A stretch of 64,000 nucleotides of DNA from Eucalyptus grandis. Lineage: Eukaryota; Streptophyta; Magnoliopsida; Myrtales; Myrtaceae. The translations under genes were made by a program, and so were the position numbers. Of the stretch, positions 1 through 11,620 are shown piece after piece; position 1 is the first letter of the stretch; every line of letters begins with the position of its first letter. The notes beneath the pieces are model-generated. The model was not told the DNA's origin, did no database searches, and was given only the letters and a program-made list of their open reading frames with translations. The stretch is from positions 18,551,561 to 18,615,560 of the forward strand of contig NC_052618.1 in NCBI RefSeq assembly GCF_016545825.1, given 5' to 3'.

Positions 1-224
1 GAAGCTGATGAGGTACCTGGGGTTCAAAGATTATGGCCTGATGATTGCTGAGACAGTCCCCCTAGTAACTCCCATACAAAGGAGAAGAGATACTTGGAGA
101 CAAAACGTTCAAGATGGGGCACATTTATGGAGTAGAAGTCAATGGTCGCTTCAGCAATCTCATCAGCAAAAAGGGGAAGCCTAGCAGTCCTGTTTCTTCT
201 GATCCAGCTGTGTCTGACTTATAG
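1..224 (+). pseudogene. RIBA (GTP cyclohydrolase II domain) 3'-end fragment, copy 1
   Basis: The window opens inside the last part of a RIBA-like gene, the plastid riboflavin-biosynthesis enzyme whose C-terminal half is GTP cyclohydrolase II. The frame reads KLMRYLGF and DYGLMIAETVPLVTPI, the conserved end of the GCHII domain. It continues in another frame as GHIYGVEVNGRFSNLISKKG, and ends at TAG 222-224. Between the two stretches (about 75-110) the sequence is 5 nt shorter than the sister copy at 42330-42390, which breaks the frame. The residues TNNP expected after LM are missing, as in copy 2. The 5' part lies outside the window. I infer a non-functional duplicate; identity of the family is fairly secure, but which RIBA paralogue it came from cannot be told. 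Confidence 0.75.
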
Positions 225-735
225 GAGCTACTGGATAGTTCTACTGCTAATGATTTATCTGAGGGGAGACAAGCAAGTTCACTTACGGATGGTGTTATTA
301 CTTTAAGTTTAAAGCCCTATGGTCAAGAACATTGCGATACCTGCTGACCATGAGTTCTGTAAATTTTATTGCGATTCAGTTTTACAATCATTGATCTGTC
401 TATGCCATTCATCCATTTTGTAAGGTAAGAAGGTGAAAGACTAACCCTCTAATTGAAACTTCCTTTTGTGTTATTGATGGATGGCAAGAATTATCCTTAA
501 TTCACCTTTCCGTAGATCTTTGTGTATCGATCTCTAGAGACCTCCCCATATTTCATGAATATGGATTTGGTGCAGGACATTCTTTCTTTCCTCCTGTGAC
601 CACTTCAATTGTGACAGATTTTACTTGAAGGAATATACTTAAAGGTCTCTGCTATAGATCAACTCTCCATTTGGGCAACTGATAAGGATTGCTTCTAACC
701 TTTTATTTAATTGATCCCATGCTCCGCGTGCTCCT
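225..735. repeat. RIBA 3' flank, duplicated at about 42470-42960
   Basis: Colinear with the stretch after RIBA copy 2: long runs match, for example the stretch around 455-525 and its counterpart around 42690-42760, with scattered substitutions and small indels. No gene seen. This shows that the two RIBA fragments belong to one larger duplicated block. Confidence 0.7.
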
Positions 736-1489
736 CGTCTCTTCGAATTTCCATCACAAATTAACAATGTAGGGCCCGATGGCTTTGAATTTAAGGAATT
801 TGTCCACATAAGAAGCCCCAAATCGAAACTCCAATCGGTCTGCCAATTTTCAATTTTGGACTTGCTGGCAGACCCTCGTCCTCTCAAAAGCAAAGCCCTG
901 TCTCCTGATTTGCTCCCGCTCTCGACCTCACAGGAGAGGCTTTCTCTGCTACTCCTTTTCAAAGAAGGGTCAACCTTAAGTCTCAAAATGACAATTATTA
1001 CATGCAAATTGTTGTTTCACATGTATCAGAGTGAGGGACACGTTGATAAGGAGAACTTCCAAAATGACAATTAATAGATGCAGCAACGCATCTCATTTTC
1101 ATTTAATGATACTTGCGTAACAACAAGAAGTGCATCGATACTAAAACGGAATTTGAGAGGATAAGAGATCTTGAAAGAGCCAAAACCTGCGAATTAGAGG
1201 GAGAAGATATTCCAAAGATAGAATTGCTTCTTCTTGTCTACCAGACTCCAATATTTTCCAGACAAAGATCGTCCATATCAGGTTCCGATACTTTAGGGAG
1301 GCATTTATACTTAAACTGAAAATCATTAGATTCCTAAATTATGGTTTTTACTGCGTCTTTCAACCCTCCAACATTGTGTCTGCAACCCTCTGTCACTAGG
1401 GCTGATAGACAGCCTCAAGTGACGCTTCCGATGTTCGTTTCAACCGGGCCTAAATGATGTTCGTCTCAATCGGTCCTTATCAGCATTGC
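736..1489. other. Insertion-like sequence inside the RIBA block, no gene recognised
   Basis: This lies between the two halves of the duplicated RIBA flank (homology stops near 735 and resumes near 2811). A stretch at about 735-835 is repeated with changes at about 2423-2523. Short open frames here have no recognisable domain. Confidence 0.4.
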
Positions 1490-1496
1490 TAAAGAT

Positions 1497-1700
1497 TGAG
1501 ACTTTGAACACAAGATCGTCCCTACCAGTGTGAGCTCAACGCATACAGACGTTTGATACAGACATAGCTTCTCTCGCGATTGCAGGCCAACTGTGTTGAT
1601 AGGTCTCGAGCTGCCCTAGCGACAATCCGTCTAAATACTTAAGAGTCGCAATTTCTCGGTTCTTTTGAATGTATCTCTTCACAAATTCGCAAGTAACACT
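1497..1700 (-). pseudogene. B3-domain body exon relic
   Basis: The minus strand reads SVTCEFVKRYIQKNREIATL after an AG acceptor-like site, the same start as the B3-body exons of the array at 44-63 kb (SVPxxFxRxHxQxN). It continues through a WPAIAREA stretch matching the conserved WxAFxRE segment. The frame is lost near NVC, where the family has NVCVFELIDRDD; the antisense of that motif is still visible around 1505-1535. No partner exons are in splice range, so this is a dead scrap. It shows that REM-type B3 genes once lay next to RIBA copy 1. Confidence 0.6.
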
Positions 1701-1936
1701 CTCCCAAGTAGAAGTTTTGCAAACTAATATATGATGAAAAAAAAAAATACGAGTAAACCCTAAAGAAAAAGGCAAACAAGATGTCCATTTTATGCTAGTA
1801 TTTTCTAGCTTAAAATTTTGAAGTTCTCAATCCCAACCGAGCAATTTGATACCTAAATGCTATTAATATTGTGCTCTCAGATTCTGCAATAGAATACACA
1901 ATGCTTCATGGATTACTAACACACCTATCATCTTTA

Positions 1937-2213
1937 TTGCGATTAAGAGTGTCAAAACCGAACTGGAAAATTGAATCGAAGCTTGAACTGAGCCGAATTT
2001 TTGCGTATTTTCTTCTCAATTTAAGTGAATCAAAGATGATTAACAATTCACACAATCTCTCTCATTTTTCCGTAAACCTCTTTTTAATATTTCAAAAAAA
2101 AAAAAAACCGAAAAATTGAATCGATTGGAACCGAACTCTTTTCAAGGCGTGGTTCAGTTCAAATTTGTTGCACACCCGAACGGTTCAGTTAAGTTAGACG
2201 CCCCTGATCGCAA
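1937..2213. mobile_element. 277-bp MITE-like element with terminal inverted repeats
   Basis: The left end reads TTGCGATTAAGAGTGTC and the right end, reverse-complemented, reads TTGCGATCAGGGGCGTC: inverted termini with a few mismatches. Both ends run inward into AACCGAAC/GAACCG-type motifs, as in many small hAT-like elements. There is no coding capacity. No clear target-site duplication is visible, so the exact ends and superfamily are uncertain. Confidence 0.5.
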
Positions 2214-3097
2214 CCTCTCGATTTATAAATAATAGTTATTTTCTTTCTATACACATCCAATTAGTTTTAGAAAAAGAAAGAAAAAGAAAAAGGAAGCTGT
2301 CTTCTATTAGAATTGGTAATTTGATGAGCCAATAAATTTAAGAAATGAAATTTCAAAATCACACCTGTGATCTCTCCATGAACTAAGATTAACAACGCGC
2401 GTAAATTTAGTTACGAAGCCTCGCCTCTTCGAATTTCCCCACAACTTGACAATTGCAATGCCCGATCGTTTCGAAATTTAGGACTTTTGCTGACAAAAAA
2501 AAAAAACCAAATCACAACTCGAAATCATCATGAGTAAAAAGCTAAGCGGCCTTGTTCCGTGCAGAGTCTACCGCAACTCGGAATCGTCCAATTTGCTGCT
2601 TCAGGCCCACCCTTCTTCCTCATCGAAGATGATGAATTTGACTTGGATCAACCCAGAGAATGCTCTGCTTCTATTCCAGAAGCGATTTGGGACATCCCCT
2701 AATGAAGGTTTGGTATGCTTTCTGCATTGCGTCATCGTGCGCATTTCAATTGTTCGTCCATTAATTTCTATGTCATGTTTGGAACTGAGTTCCAGATTGT
2801 AGTGATCTTATAATGGCAATAGATGAGGATTGCCTTCAACCTTTTATTTTATCGATCCCACGCTCCGCATGAATTCGACTTATAACGTACCCGGAATTTT
2901 GGAAAGATGCGATGTCCAGGTGTAACGATGTTCACTACTCTCCCAAAGAAAAAAAAATCAAGAAATACATCACCATTCCATCTGTTGCAGCAGAAAGTTT
3001 TGCTTTTTTCGATCTATTAACTAAACAAAACATTGCGAAGCAGAGATTTTTTTAGCAGGCATACCAGAGTTTATGCCCGAGTCTTGACATTCCTTCA
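2214..3097. other. Non-coding, second part of the duplicated RIBA flank
   Basis: From about 2811 to 3090 the sequence is again colinear with about 42895-43210 downstream of RIBA copy 2. A short stretch at 2812-2872 also resembles 668-730, so the border of the inserted segment is duplicated. An open frame at 2530-2802 (+) has no recognisable domain and is not called. Confidence 0.45.
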
Positions 3098-3250
3098 GAA
3101 AATGGAGACTTTGAGTTCAATATTATCAATTCTAACAAGTTCGAACACACAGACAATCTCCTTCCTTTAGATAGAGTATGATCTTGAAGAAATGAGGTGC
3201 CTCAAATGCAAAACTTTTCCGGTGCTGTTCATCTTCTCTCCGGCCATGAG
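3098..3250 (-). pseudogene. Collapsed B3 gene relic (first exon joined to terminal exon)
   Basis: On the minus strand a start-like ATG GCC GGA is followed, after a 1-nt frame slip, by FEAPHFFKIILYLKEG. This is the opening of B3 domain 1 as in the three array genes (PHFFKIILS). Directly after it, at about 3163-3098, is the antisense of the B3 motif around FELIDRDDIVF seen in terminal exons. The middle of the gene has been deleted. The relic abuts the RIBA flank. Confidence 0.55.
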
Positions 3251-5324
3251 AAGTCATCCCCTGAGCATAATTTGTGTAGTAAGTTGTAACGTCTGAACTT
3301 AAACTAGTTTCATGGCTTTATATTAGCTGACTTAATTAAATGAAGCATCTAATTGGAGAAGCAATTCATTTCCGGGACAAAAAGTTTAAAAAAAAAAAAA
3401 ATTCTGGAAGAAGCTCATTAAGAAGAGCATACACGGAATCGAATGGATGATAAGATGGACAATCTGTTAGTTGATCAAATTGTATCAAGAGTAATGTTAG
3501 AGGTACTGAAAAATCGATAGATTTGATTTACAAATTGATGTGTAATTAGTATACCATCGCCATTAGATATTCAGCCTACCAGTTAGAAGACTTGACCAAT
3601 GAGCAGATCTAGCTCTAAGTACCAAGCTAAAGAAGAAAATTGTTTGTCTAGGCCCCGCTTATTTGCCCCTACGGCTTGGTGGACCTCGGCAGACTATGCC
3701 GTGAGGCCAAACACGTCTTCTAAATATAAGACCAAGAGAAAAGATAATTCACTCAAACTCAACGGGTCGTATCTATCATGTTTGAGCCAGTCAATCTTTA
3801 TTTCCTTTGTTGAGTTCAGATTAGCATGTAGATTATATTAACTAGGAGAGTCTCACTAGCAATTCCTGTAACTAAGAATTGGAAGAAAAACACTAGTGGT
3901 ACCTGCTACAAACCGAAGATCTTTAGCCTTTAGAAATTCCTTAGTCGTGAGTGCAGTACTTTTAAGTTGATCAAATATAGGTTTTATTAGCTAATATTTA
4001 GGTAAGGTTCATTATTATTTTGCTCAATTTCATTCATTTTTTCTAATTTGAAAAGTTGAGCGACTAGTCCTCTTATGGAACTTCCTCCCTCAATGTCAAT
4101 GCTGAATATTCATCCGTGATTATTTAAGTAAGTGATTAATAGACTTTAATCTGAATCTAATTGTGTACTGATCACCAGAGAGCAATACCTACTTGAAAAT
4201 TGATGCAGGATTCCAGCATGCCATGTCAGCAAATTTGGTTGAGTGGTCATCAGGAAGACCAAGTGGTTGTTGGGAAGGATTTCACTACATTTGATTCAAA
4301 ACCTTTATGACTTAATCGCACTTTTTAAAAATTTAGAACACGATTATACATTAAGCATAAGGTTTGCGATCTTTTTTAGAAAGTTTCTCGAAAAAAGAAA
4401 AAAAAACAACGAATTAACATGCCTATTCATTTGGACGAGAAGAGAGTTGAAGGAGACAGAAAAGAAATGGGATGTTCAGTTATGAAAAATGAAGAGCATG
4501 CAATCTAGGCAATTATGCTGCAGTGGAAAAAGGTGAGAAAATCATATCGTTAACTATTATCCATCACCAACAGCTCTCCCCTCTTCCCCCGTTAGCTATT
4601 ATCCATCACCACTCACAACTCAAGCGAAAGCTCAATACTTGACAGTCAAAGCAGAGAACCCGTCAATTTTCTCAGACTAAGGAATTCAAAAGAGAGGACT
4701 CAATAAAGAAGAAGTGCTGGCAACACAAGCTAAACATGAAAATAGCTCAGGCCTCGCGGTTCTACCTGGAGAACGCAACACACCCGCTAGCTCCTCAAAT
4801 CCAAGGACGGGACTCGCAGTGCATAAGTGAGAGTGATTGAAAGTGAAGACGAAGGATCCAGAGAGGAGGGAGAGAGGATTATTTGAGGCTCGTGTTGAAG
4901 GTATTTTCTTTTTTAATCTTTCCCCATCGTTTTCACGGAAATTAGGAGGTGGGTTTTTACCTAGCAGCCGGAGTAGGGGTGGGCATATGCCGACAACGAG
5001 CCAGAGACGAGAACACGTTGAGCAACACGACAGCAACATTTTTCTCGTTACCTCGTCGGTTTCTCCTTGCTGATGGTTGTGATTCATGATTCCCATCTCT
5101 TTCGGTTCCAACCAAATCAAATTCACCCAGAAGCAGAAGCGATTAAAATTCTAGAACACGAAGCAGACACTAAACATGCCCCCGATCCTCCAAGGCGGAA
5201 CAACAACAGCAGAGCTATAACACGGCGAATCGACCCACCTTGAGGATGTGGTGAGGGTTGAACCAGACGCGGTTGATGGTGGGGAGGAGGGCGTCGAGGG
5301 GAAGAACACAAATGCTCGGGCACG

Positions 5325-5412
5325 TCCCTCAATCGGTTGCCGTCCTTGTCGCCGTTGCCGTCGTCCTCCCTGTCGCCGTCGCAGTCACAGTCGCCGTCGT
5401 CATCGCCGTCGC
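5325..5412. repeat. Imperfect GTC/GCC trinucleotide-rich repeat
   Basis: Runs of GTCGCC, GTCGTC and related triplets. They create long low-complexity frames on both strands (Arg-rich on +, Asp/Gly-rich on -). No evidence that they are translated. Confidence 0.6.
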
Positions 5413-5607
5413 ACCAAGCTGACCAAGACAAGAGGAGACGGAAGAGAATTAGAAATAGGTCTGGTTAATGGTTCTATTTGGTTCGGTTCGGTTCGATTAA
5501 CCGATAAAAATCGAACCAATAAAAAAAAAATTTCATTTTTGATAAGAATTTTCAAATTAAGTTCAATTCAAATCCTAACATCCTACTATTATCAATCACC
5601 AGCAGCT

Positions 5608-5631
5608 CCCCCCCCCCCCCCCCTCCCCCTG
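5608..5631. repeat. Poly-C tract
   Basis: A run of C residues broken by a single T. The preceding 'atcaccagcagctcc' stretch resembles one at about 4560-4575. Confidence 0.7.
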
Positions 5632-5945
5632 GGACCTAGGCTAGTAAGGGGTCCTTTTGAAAACTGCGATTTTATTAGGGAGAAAGAGAGAAATTGAAAA
5701 TAGAATCGCTATCTCAACATAAATTTTCTTCATCTCCACCTTTGATTGTCTCGGTAACTTTAAATTTCTGCGCCATTTTCAAACATCTACTGTTCCTCTT
5801 ATCGTGACTAGACAAGTTACAAAGATGAAAAGTTTAGAACCCATGATGCTTCAGCTAATGGAAAATTTGAGAAGTAGAGGCAAGTGAAAAAATAAAATAA
5901 ATGAGAATGACCTTAACTGGATCTTACCAATTTTGTGTGCATTTA

Positions 5946-6774
5946 TTATGTTGATAACTTTTGTATGATTGCATTGAGATCACCTTCCTTGTGGCCATCC
6001 CACTTGTATCTGAACAGTTTCACCCATTTTAGTTTTGGTGTGCTTAGAGTACCATTGGAAAAGATTTTCATTTTTGGGCACTCTACCACCTCAACATATT
6101 TCAAGGATGGGAACTTGAAGCTACATCTTGTGGTGGAGGAGAAGCATTCTAGGCTTGGCAATGTTGAAGTGTCAATCTTTAAGCTTCCCAAGAGAATTCA
6201 CTTTTCTTTCTCCATTTTCATCATTTGCGACTACTTCTTTCATTCTTTCACATCCAATTATAGTTATGTAAGTGAGATGCATCAAATTTGTGATTGCTGA
6301 AACTTTCAATAGATGTACCAATCTAGAAGAATTCTTCACCACTAAGTTCGTCAAATTTTGGAAGGATGTCACGACTGGAAATAATGTTGTCAAACTAGGA
6401 CAATCCCACACCTCAAATATGCTAATACTCTGAAGAATTTTTGCCACCAAATAGCCTTCTCTCCAGACATGCTTTAGGTTGGGTAGCTTGCTTAACTTAA
6501 GTTCTTTCAAATTTTCAAGCACGGGATGTTTTCCCACTTCAACAAGCCCTTCATCAGGGAATAAATCTTCAAATGAACTACAAAAGACCTCAAGGCTTTG
6601 TAGGTTTTGAAATCTTTGTAGGATGAATATGGGAGGAAAGACGGCATTTTCATCATGAAAGCATGCCAATGTTAGTGCTTTTGGCTTGCCAAAGATGTCA
6701 TCGGAAAATTTTCTATTCTGTATCATCTGAATATCCTTATCGACTAATAAAAGTCTCTCCAAAGTGGGAATGCC
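5946..6774 (-). CDS. NLR exon 7 (last LRRs and stop), one-base frame gain
   Basis: It begins GIPTLERLLLVDKDIQMIQN after TTGTAG. The first frame runs to a TGA at 6172-6174 after KVNSLGKLKD. The next frame carries TLPSLECFSSTTRCSFKFPS and CPKMKIFSNG, and ends DLNAIIQKLST at TAA 5946-5948, the typical last residues of this family. The length of 829 is one base over a multiple of 3, so a single extra base lies near 6175-6190. Confidence 0.82.
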
Positions 6775-7557
6775 CTACAAAATTGCCAATACAATGAGAG
6801 AAGTAAATTCAACAATGTTTGACAACAAATCATGGACTCTTAGTGGTAAACTTAAGTCGGTTAACTCCCATGGAAGGGGCCTTGTCCTTACATTTCATTG
6901 ATTTCTAGAGCCCTACATACAAGTCTCAAGCTTCTAAAGTTATACTACAAAATGCAAACTTAACCAAACGCTACACTATGGCTATCAGCCAATTAGGCTT
7001 GGCCGTGTAGTTATATTATAATGATTAGATAGAAAGGGAAAGAACTGTATTGGCATAGGAATGATCAAACAAATAAATGAAAAATCATTTTACCCATAAA
7101 ACATCAAAACAAAGATGGTCTTCCTAGTGTGATTTGAAAAGGAATTGCTAAATGTCTCTGCCAAATTCTCAATTTCGTCCACAAGAATTCCACATTTTTT
7201 ATCCATATCAAGAACTTTAAGAGAATTTTGAAGTAGAGGTTAGTATGGTCAATTCAAGAACCCTCCTAACCAAATTCATCATTTAGTAGGAATGTCTTGT
7301 CCTTGTCAACAAATCCATAGTTCCTTGGAATTTCAAGTGATGAGATGCGTTGATAATGTTATTAAAACATTTTGGGTGTCCACAAATGAAAAGTGTGCTT
7401 AAAGACATTAGAAATATCTTTTGTCGACAAAGTGGTAGGCAAGGAACCCCTCTTTTTTATAGTATCGTAACGTGACATGACTATGCAATGCATAAGAAAT
7501 ATAGTGGGCGACATAACGAATAAAGAAGAAATGGAGGAAGAGTAGTTATAATCATAC
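6775..7557 (-). other. NLR intron 6 (783 bp)
   Basis: Non-coding; nothing recognised. Confidence 0.7.
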
Positions 7558-8043
7558 CCTCTCAATCGAGATGTGTGCTTCAGGGTCTAAAAGGTGGTGT
7601 TGATCATCCCTTTGAGTCCACTTATTCATGGATGCCACAAAAGACAACATGTTCAATTTGTCACAGTGGGTCACTCGCAATTCCATCAAGAATGGCCAAT
7701 TCAAAGTGGACATGATAGAGCAAAAGCTCTTGAGTTGTGGCATATCATGTAACACCAAAGAAGTCAGTTCCGGGATAAGAAATTGAGTAGTGATAGGGCA
7801 TGGAGTATCATCTCCACTCGTGACTATTTCCTTGAGTCCACAAGACTCCACCCGAAGTTCCTTAAGTTGGGTTAGACTTGTAGCCACCCAATACGGAAAC
7901 AAATTTTTGAGGTTCTTACAGTTTTGTACCTCCACTTTCTGCAAATGTTTAAAAGTGAGAATTTCTTGAGGACGAAAGTTCCATATTTTGCTTAAGTTGT
8001 CCATATGGGAGAGAACCATTGATTGAAGGCAAGGAAATTGTAC
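7558..8043 (-). CDS. NLR exon 6 (LRR), intact
   Basis: 162 codons in phase 0-0. It begins VQFPCLQSMVLSHMDNLSKI after GGCAG and ends AHISIER|GTATGA. LRR units include LQKVEVQNCKNLKNLFPYWV. Confidence 0.88.
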
Positions 8044-9379
8044 CTGCCATATTGAAAAATGATATAATGAATGTGATTACATTGAGTTATGGCCTCAAAT
8101 AGAATGACAAATCATTAGAATACTAGAGTTTGTTAGTGACACAAACAAGGAGCAGTTGATAGATGCTTGCACTTAAGTTGACCAATAACTCTCTCAATTA
8201 ATGAGTAAACAAATATGCGGATACATACATGTTATGATGAAACTTTCTACTCACCAATAACAAGAAAAAAGAATTAACTGGGCAAATGAATCTATTAGAA
8301 AAAAGGCCAAATAGGAGGGGAAAGAAAAGAGTGACTTGATTATTTGGTATGTGTTAATTGCATTTTAAAGAAATGATGTAAATTATAACAGATTTGGTGA
8401 ATATATTAGCTTGCATTGGATCAATTCAATCAAAATAAATTTGAAAATTGATTTTGTTCTTTTAAAAATTAGATAATGGTGCGTACATGTATATTCCTTA
8501 TTATTCTACTTTGACGGCAACCTCTCCTTTATTATATCAAATCTATAAAATAATCATTGAAATTTTAAAATGTATTTTGTTTCAATCTATAATCGATAGT
8601 ACATGGAACATTGACTTTTAACGGGTTTACTTGTCATTTGATATTGACAACGCCTTCTCCATCTAATTTTTGGAAAGTTGCCATGATGACATCTCAGAAT
8701 CTCCAATTAGCCTATCACATATGAATGCACTATTTTACTTCAATGCATTGGTGAATATAAAGAAATAAAAAGTTGATTGGACCATTAAAGCTCAAAGCAC
8801 TCCAATTACAAAGGCCACTCTCTCTTTAATTCTTCCAATTTCTTCTCCATATATATATATTCTTCAATTGTCTACCCTTTTTTTGATAATGCAACATTGT
8901 ATAAGGTAAGAATTCTCGAACTTATTTGCTTCAAGTTGAAGATGCAATTGAAAACTAATAGGCAACCAATTTGTGAATTGGATTTACAATATGAAAATTT
9001 AGTTAGTGTTGACACTTATCTCAGATACCTTATGGCCTGTATTCTTATCCTTAATTAATGTTGTGTCTCAATGATTTAGGAGTTTTATTTGGGCATGTGG
9101 AGGCAAAAACAAAAGAAAAAATTAAGTTGATGTTGCACTGCATAGGAACTGAAATTGTTTCATGTGACGCGTGCAAAGCACCATTCTATTTCCAAATTGC
9201 TATTACTACCATTGCATTGGTACTTCGATTTGACAGGATAATTGATCTAAAAAATAAAAACATTGCTTTGATTTGACAAGATAATTGATCTTAAAAATAA
9301 AAGCATTGGATTAAGAAAGAGAAACTAAAGATAATTGATCTAGGAAATAAAGCATTGGATTAAGAAAGAGAAGACTGAC
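8044..9379 (-). other. NLR intron 5 (1.3 kb)
   Basis: A+T-rich. It includes the tandem repeat next to exon 5. No coding region seen. Confidence 0.7.
9238..9375. repeat. Three-copy tandem repeat at the exon 5/intron 5 border
   Basis: 'ataattgatct' followed by an A-rich stretch and 'cattgg/cattgc' occurs at 9238, 9281 and 9331 (periods 43 and 50). The last copy contains the sequence just 3' of the exon 5 donor. Confidence 0.75.
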
Positions 9380-10093
9380 CCGCGTAGTGAAAAGTGAAGG
9401 AGTGTGGTCAATCTCCATCCAAGATTGCCAACTCAAACTTCTCATCTTGGGGCAGTGGGCAATTGTCATCTCTTCTAAGTAGGGACAATCCATCATATGA
9501 TTCTTCCCTAAGAGGAAACAAGTTAAATTAGGCAAGCATTCCAAATTCATCCATTTAAGTTTCGGGAATGTAATCTTCTCCACCACGCTTCCCTGCCCTT
9601 CTTCCTTTGCGATTACTCCTTCTATTTCACCACACTCCTTTATCTCCATCCATTCAAGATTGGCAAGGCACCGAGCCATTGATGGAGTGAAAGCATTTCC
9701 CAAGTTGCTGCAATTGTAAAGGGTTAGACACCATAGAAATTTGAAACAAAGCATTTCTTGAAGATCTTTGTTCCATAATCGCCTCAACTTTGGTAGATTG
9801 ACTAAGTCCAAAAACCGTAGTCGAGGTAGCACTCGAGTGCTTTCCATACCCTCTAGCCCTTCAAGATCGAATATTTCTTCTAGTGACTCACAATCGCACA
9901 CTTGCAATCTTCTCATATTGTCTAAAACAAGCATCAATTTGGATGGAATAGCACTAATAAATGATGGACATTTATCCATCACCAATGATTCTAATTGCCA
10001 AGATGACTTGATGGGGTTAAGTTTGTTGTGCCATTTTCCAATCATCTCCGGGAACTCAGATAGCCTCATAAACTCTTCTCCAGCAACCATAGC
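9380..10093 (-). CDS. NLR exon 5 (LRR), intact
   Basis: 238 codons in phase 0-0, separated from exon 4 by a 108-bp intron. It begins AMVAGEEFMRLSEFPEMIGK after TTATAG and ends SLFTTR|GTCAGT (a weaker donor). LRRs include LRRLQVCDCESLEEIFDLE-type units after SSWQLESLVMDKCPSF. Confidence 0.88.
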
Positions 10094-10201
10094 CTATAAA
10101 AAAAAATGCATCATTGAATGTAAACTCTTAGGCGACAAAAGCAAATACTCTATTGGTAATCAAAATCATCCAATTATACAAATTTGATAACTAATGCATA
10201 C

Positions 10202-10946
10202 CATTTCTTCATACATATTTCGGATGGTGATGTCCAGATTTTCCTTCCAAAACCATGTTGTTGTTGATACATGTACTCTCTCTAGTTTTGGCACCTCAAC
10301 TGGTCCCTCAGAGAAAAACTTCATGTTAGGACATCTATTCACAGTGACTTCTTCCAAGAGAGGGAACATCAAAGTGTATCCGCATGAGCTGAAACATCTT
10401 AACCTTGTCAAACCATCAAGCTCCATATACTTCAATTGATTGAAAGCCACTACATGCCCCTTCTTATCTCCTTCGTCACAAATGATTTCTGTCAACATTT
10501 TACAATTACTTATCCTCAATTTTGTGAGTTCTACCAAATTTCCAGCTATTATCGGTGTGAACATATTTGATAACCCAACACAATGTGATACATCTAGAGT
10601 TTTTAGATGTTGGAAGTATCTTGAAAATGGTTAATATTAGCTTTAGTGATAACCCATCACAATATGACACACCAAGGGTCTCTAGATGTTGAAAATATCT
10701 TAGGACTTCTATGGCTTCCAAATTGATGCTCAGCTCTTCTAGATAAGATTCATATACAACCAACTTTTCCAAGTTGGTTAAACTCTTAACGAAACAACAT
10801 GTGGATACTGTAGATTCCTTTGAGAGATGACAAAGCTCAAGAACTCTAAGCTTGCTAAAGAATTCCTCACTATGAAAATGCTCATGCCATAACTCCATCT
10901 GTTCAGATAGATCCAATTTTAACTCTTGTAGATTTGGGAATGCGCC
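10202..10946 (-). CDS. NLR exon 4 (LRR) with 79-bp duplication
   Basis: It starts GAFPNLQELKLDLSEQMELW after CTCAG and ends NMYEEM|GTATGC. The length is 745; subtracting the 79-bp duplicated unit leaves 666, an exact multiple of 3. The frame before the duplication ends in RYFQHLETLGVSYCDGLS. The frame after it starts RYFQHLKTLDVSHCVGLSNM and runs on through the LRRs to the donor. An unspliced read continues to a stop at 10506-10508. Confidence 0.85.
10564..10701 (-). repeat. 79-bp tandem duplication in LRR exon 4
   Basis: The minus-strand unit beginning AAGATATTTTCAACATCTA at 10701 recurs as AAGATACTTCCAACATCTA at 10622, an offset of 79 nt (not a multiple of 3). The copies have diverged at several positions, so the event is not brand new. 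Confidence 0.85.
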
Positions 10947-11620
10947 CTGAGAAAACAGTCAAATCAAAATCTAAAGTCAGTTTAATTAAAAGAGTATTCA
11001 TGTGTTATGGTATAAGTCATGCATATCGGACACCGTATCCACATTTTAAGATGTCAAGTCTCATGCTATACAACAGAAGGAAATGTGCTATGATGCAATT
11101 AACAGCTGATCTTTCATATTTGACTCGTATCCTTACTTGAACTTAAGTGAACCTCCACATTCCCGTTTCTAGATATCTATTCCTTATGAAAATAACTCCC
11201 CCCTCAAATGTAGCCACAACTGCATAGATTTCAGTGATTAATGTCAACCAAAGGTTCCATCTTTCCTTTGTTCTCATAACATCAATTATCTTTGTAGGGT
11301 TCAAATTAAGAACACGCTTGCGCCATGGTAAGTTCACAGCACATGCCACGTGTTTCCACAACCATTGAAATTGGCCGAAATCTCTTTTAAAGGGGGATCA
11401 ATGAGTATGCATTTGACAAATCAAACATCTAACAAGAATGTTCAGTCAATACTTAAAGGACACATGATGTTTCCATGTTGCAATATTTCTATGGATTCAA
11501 AGAGAGTTGTAAAGTTTACATTTTCATACGAAGAACTACTTAAATGAGATGCATGGCTCTAATCTTAATCATCACTTCCAATATTACCATTGAAGTGAAA
11601 CAAGTAATCTTGGGTCATAC
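10947..11620 (-). other. NLR intron 3 (674 bp)
   Basis: Non-coding; the short frames on both strands show no domain. Confidence 0.7.

Larger units (their letters stand above)
3251..5945. other. Intergenic region, no gene assigned
   Basis: Mostly A+T-rich sequence without recognisable coding signal. About 4680-5430 is locally G+C-rich with overlapping open frames on both strands, partly caused by a GTC/GCC repeat. On the minus strand near 5310-5245, one frame reads LPTINRVWFNPHHILK followed by a possible donor (AAG|GTGGGT). It looks exon-like, but I do not recognise it and its upstream frame is closed. Confidence 0.4.

Noticed and set aside
4686..5697. Overlapping frames on both strands in a G+C-rich patch
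   Set aside because: Low-complexity triplet repeat; frames on opposite strands overlap and none has a recognised domain or good start.
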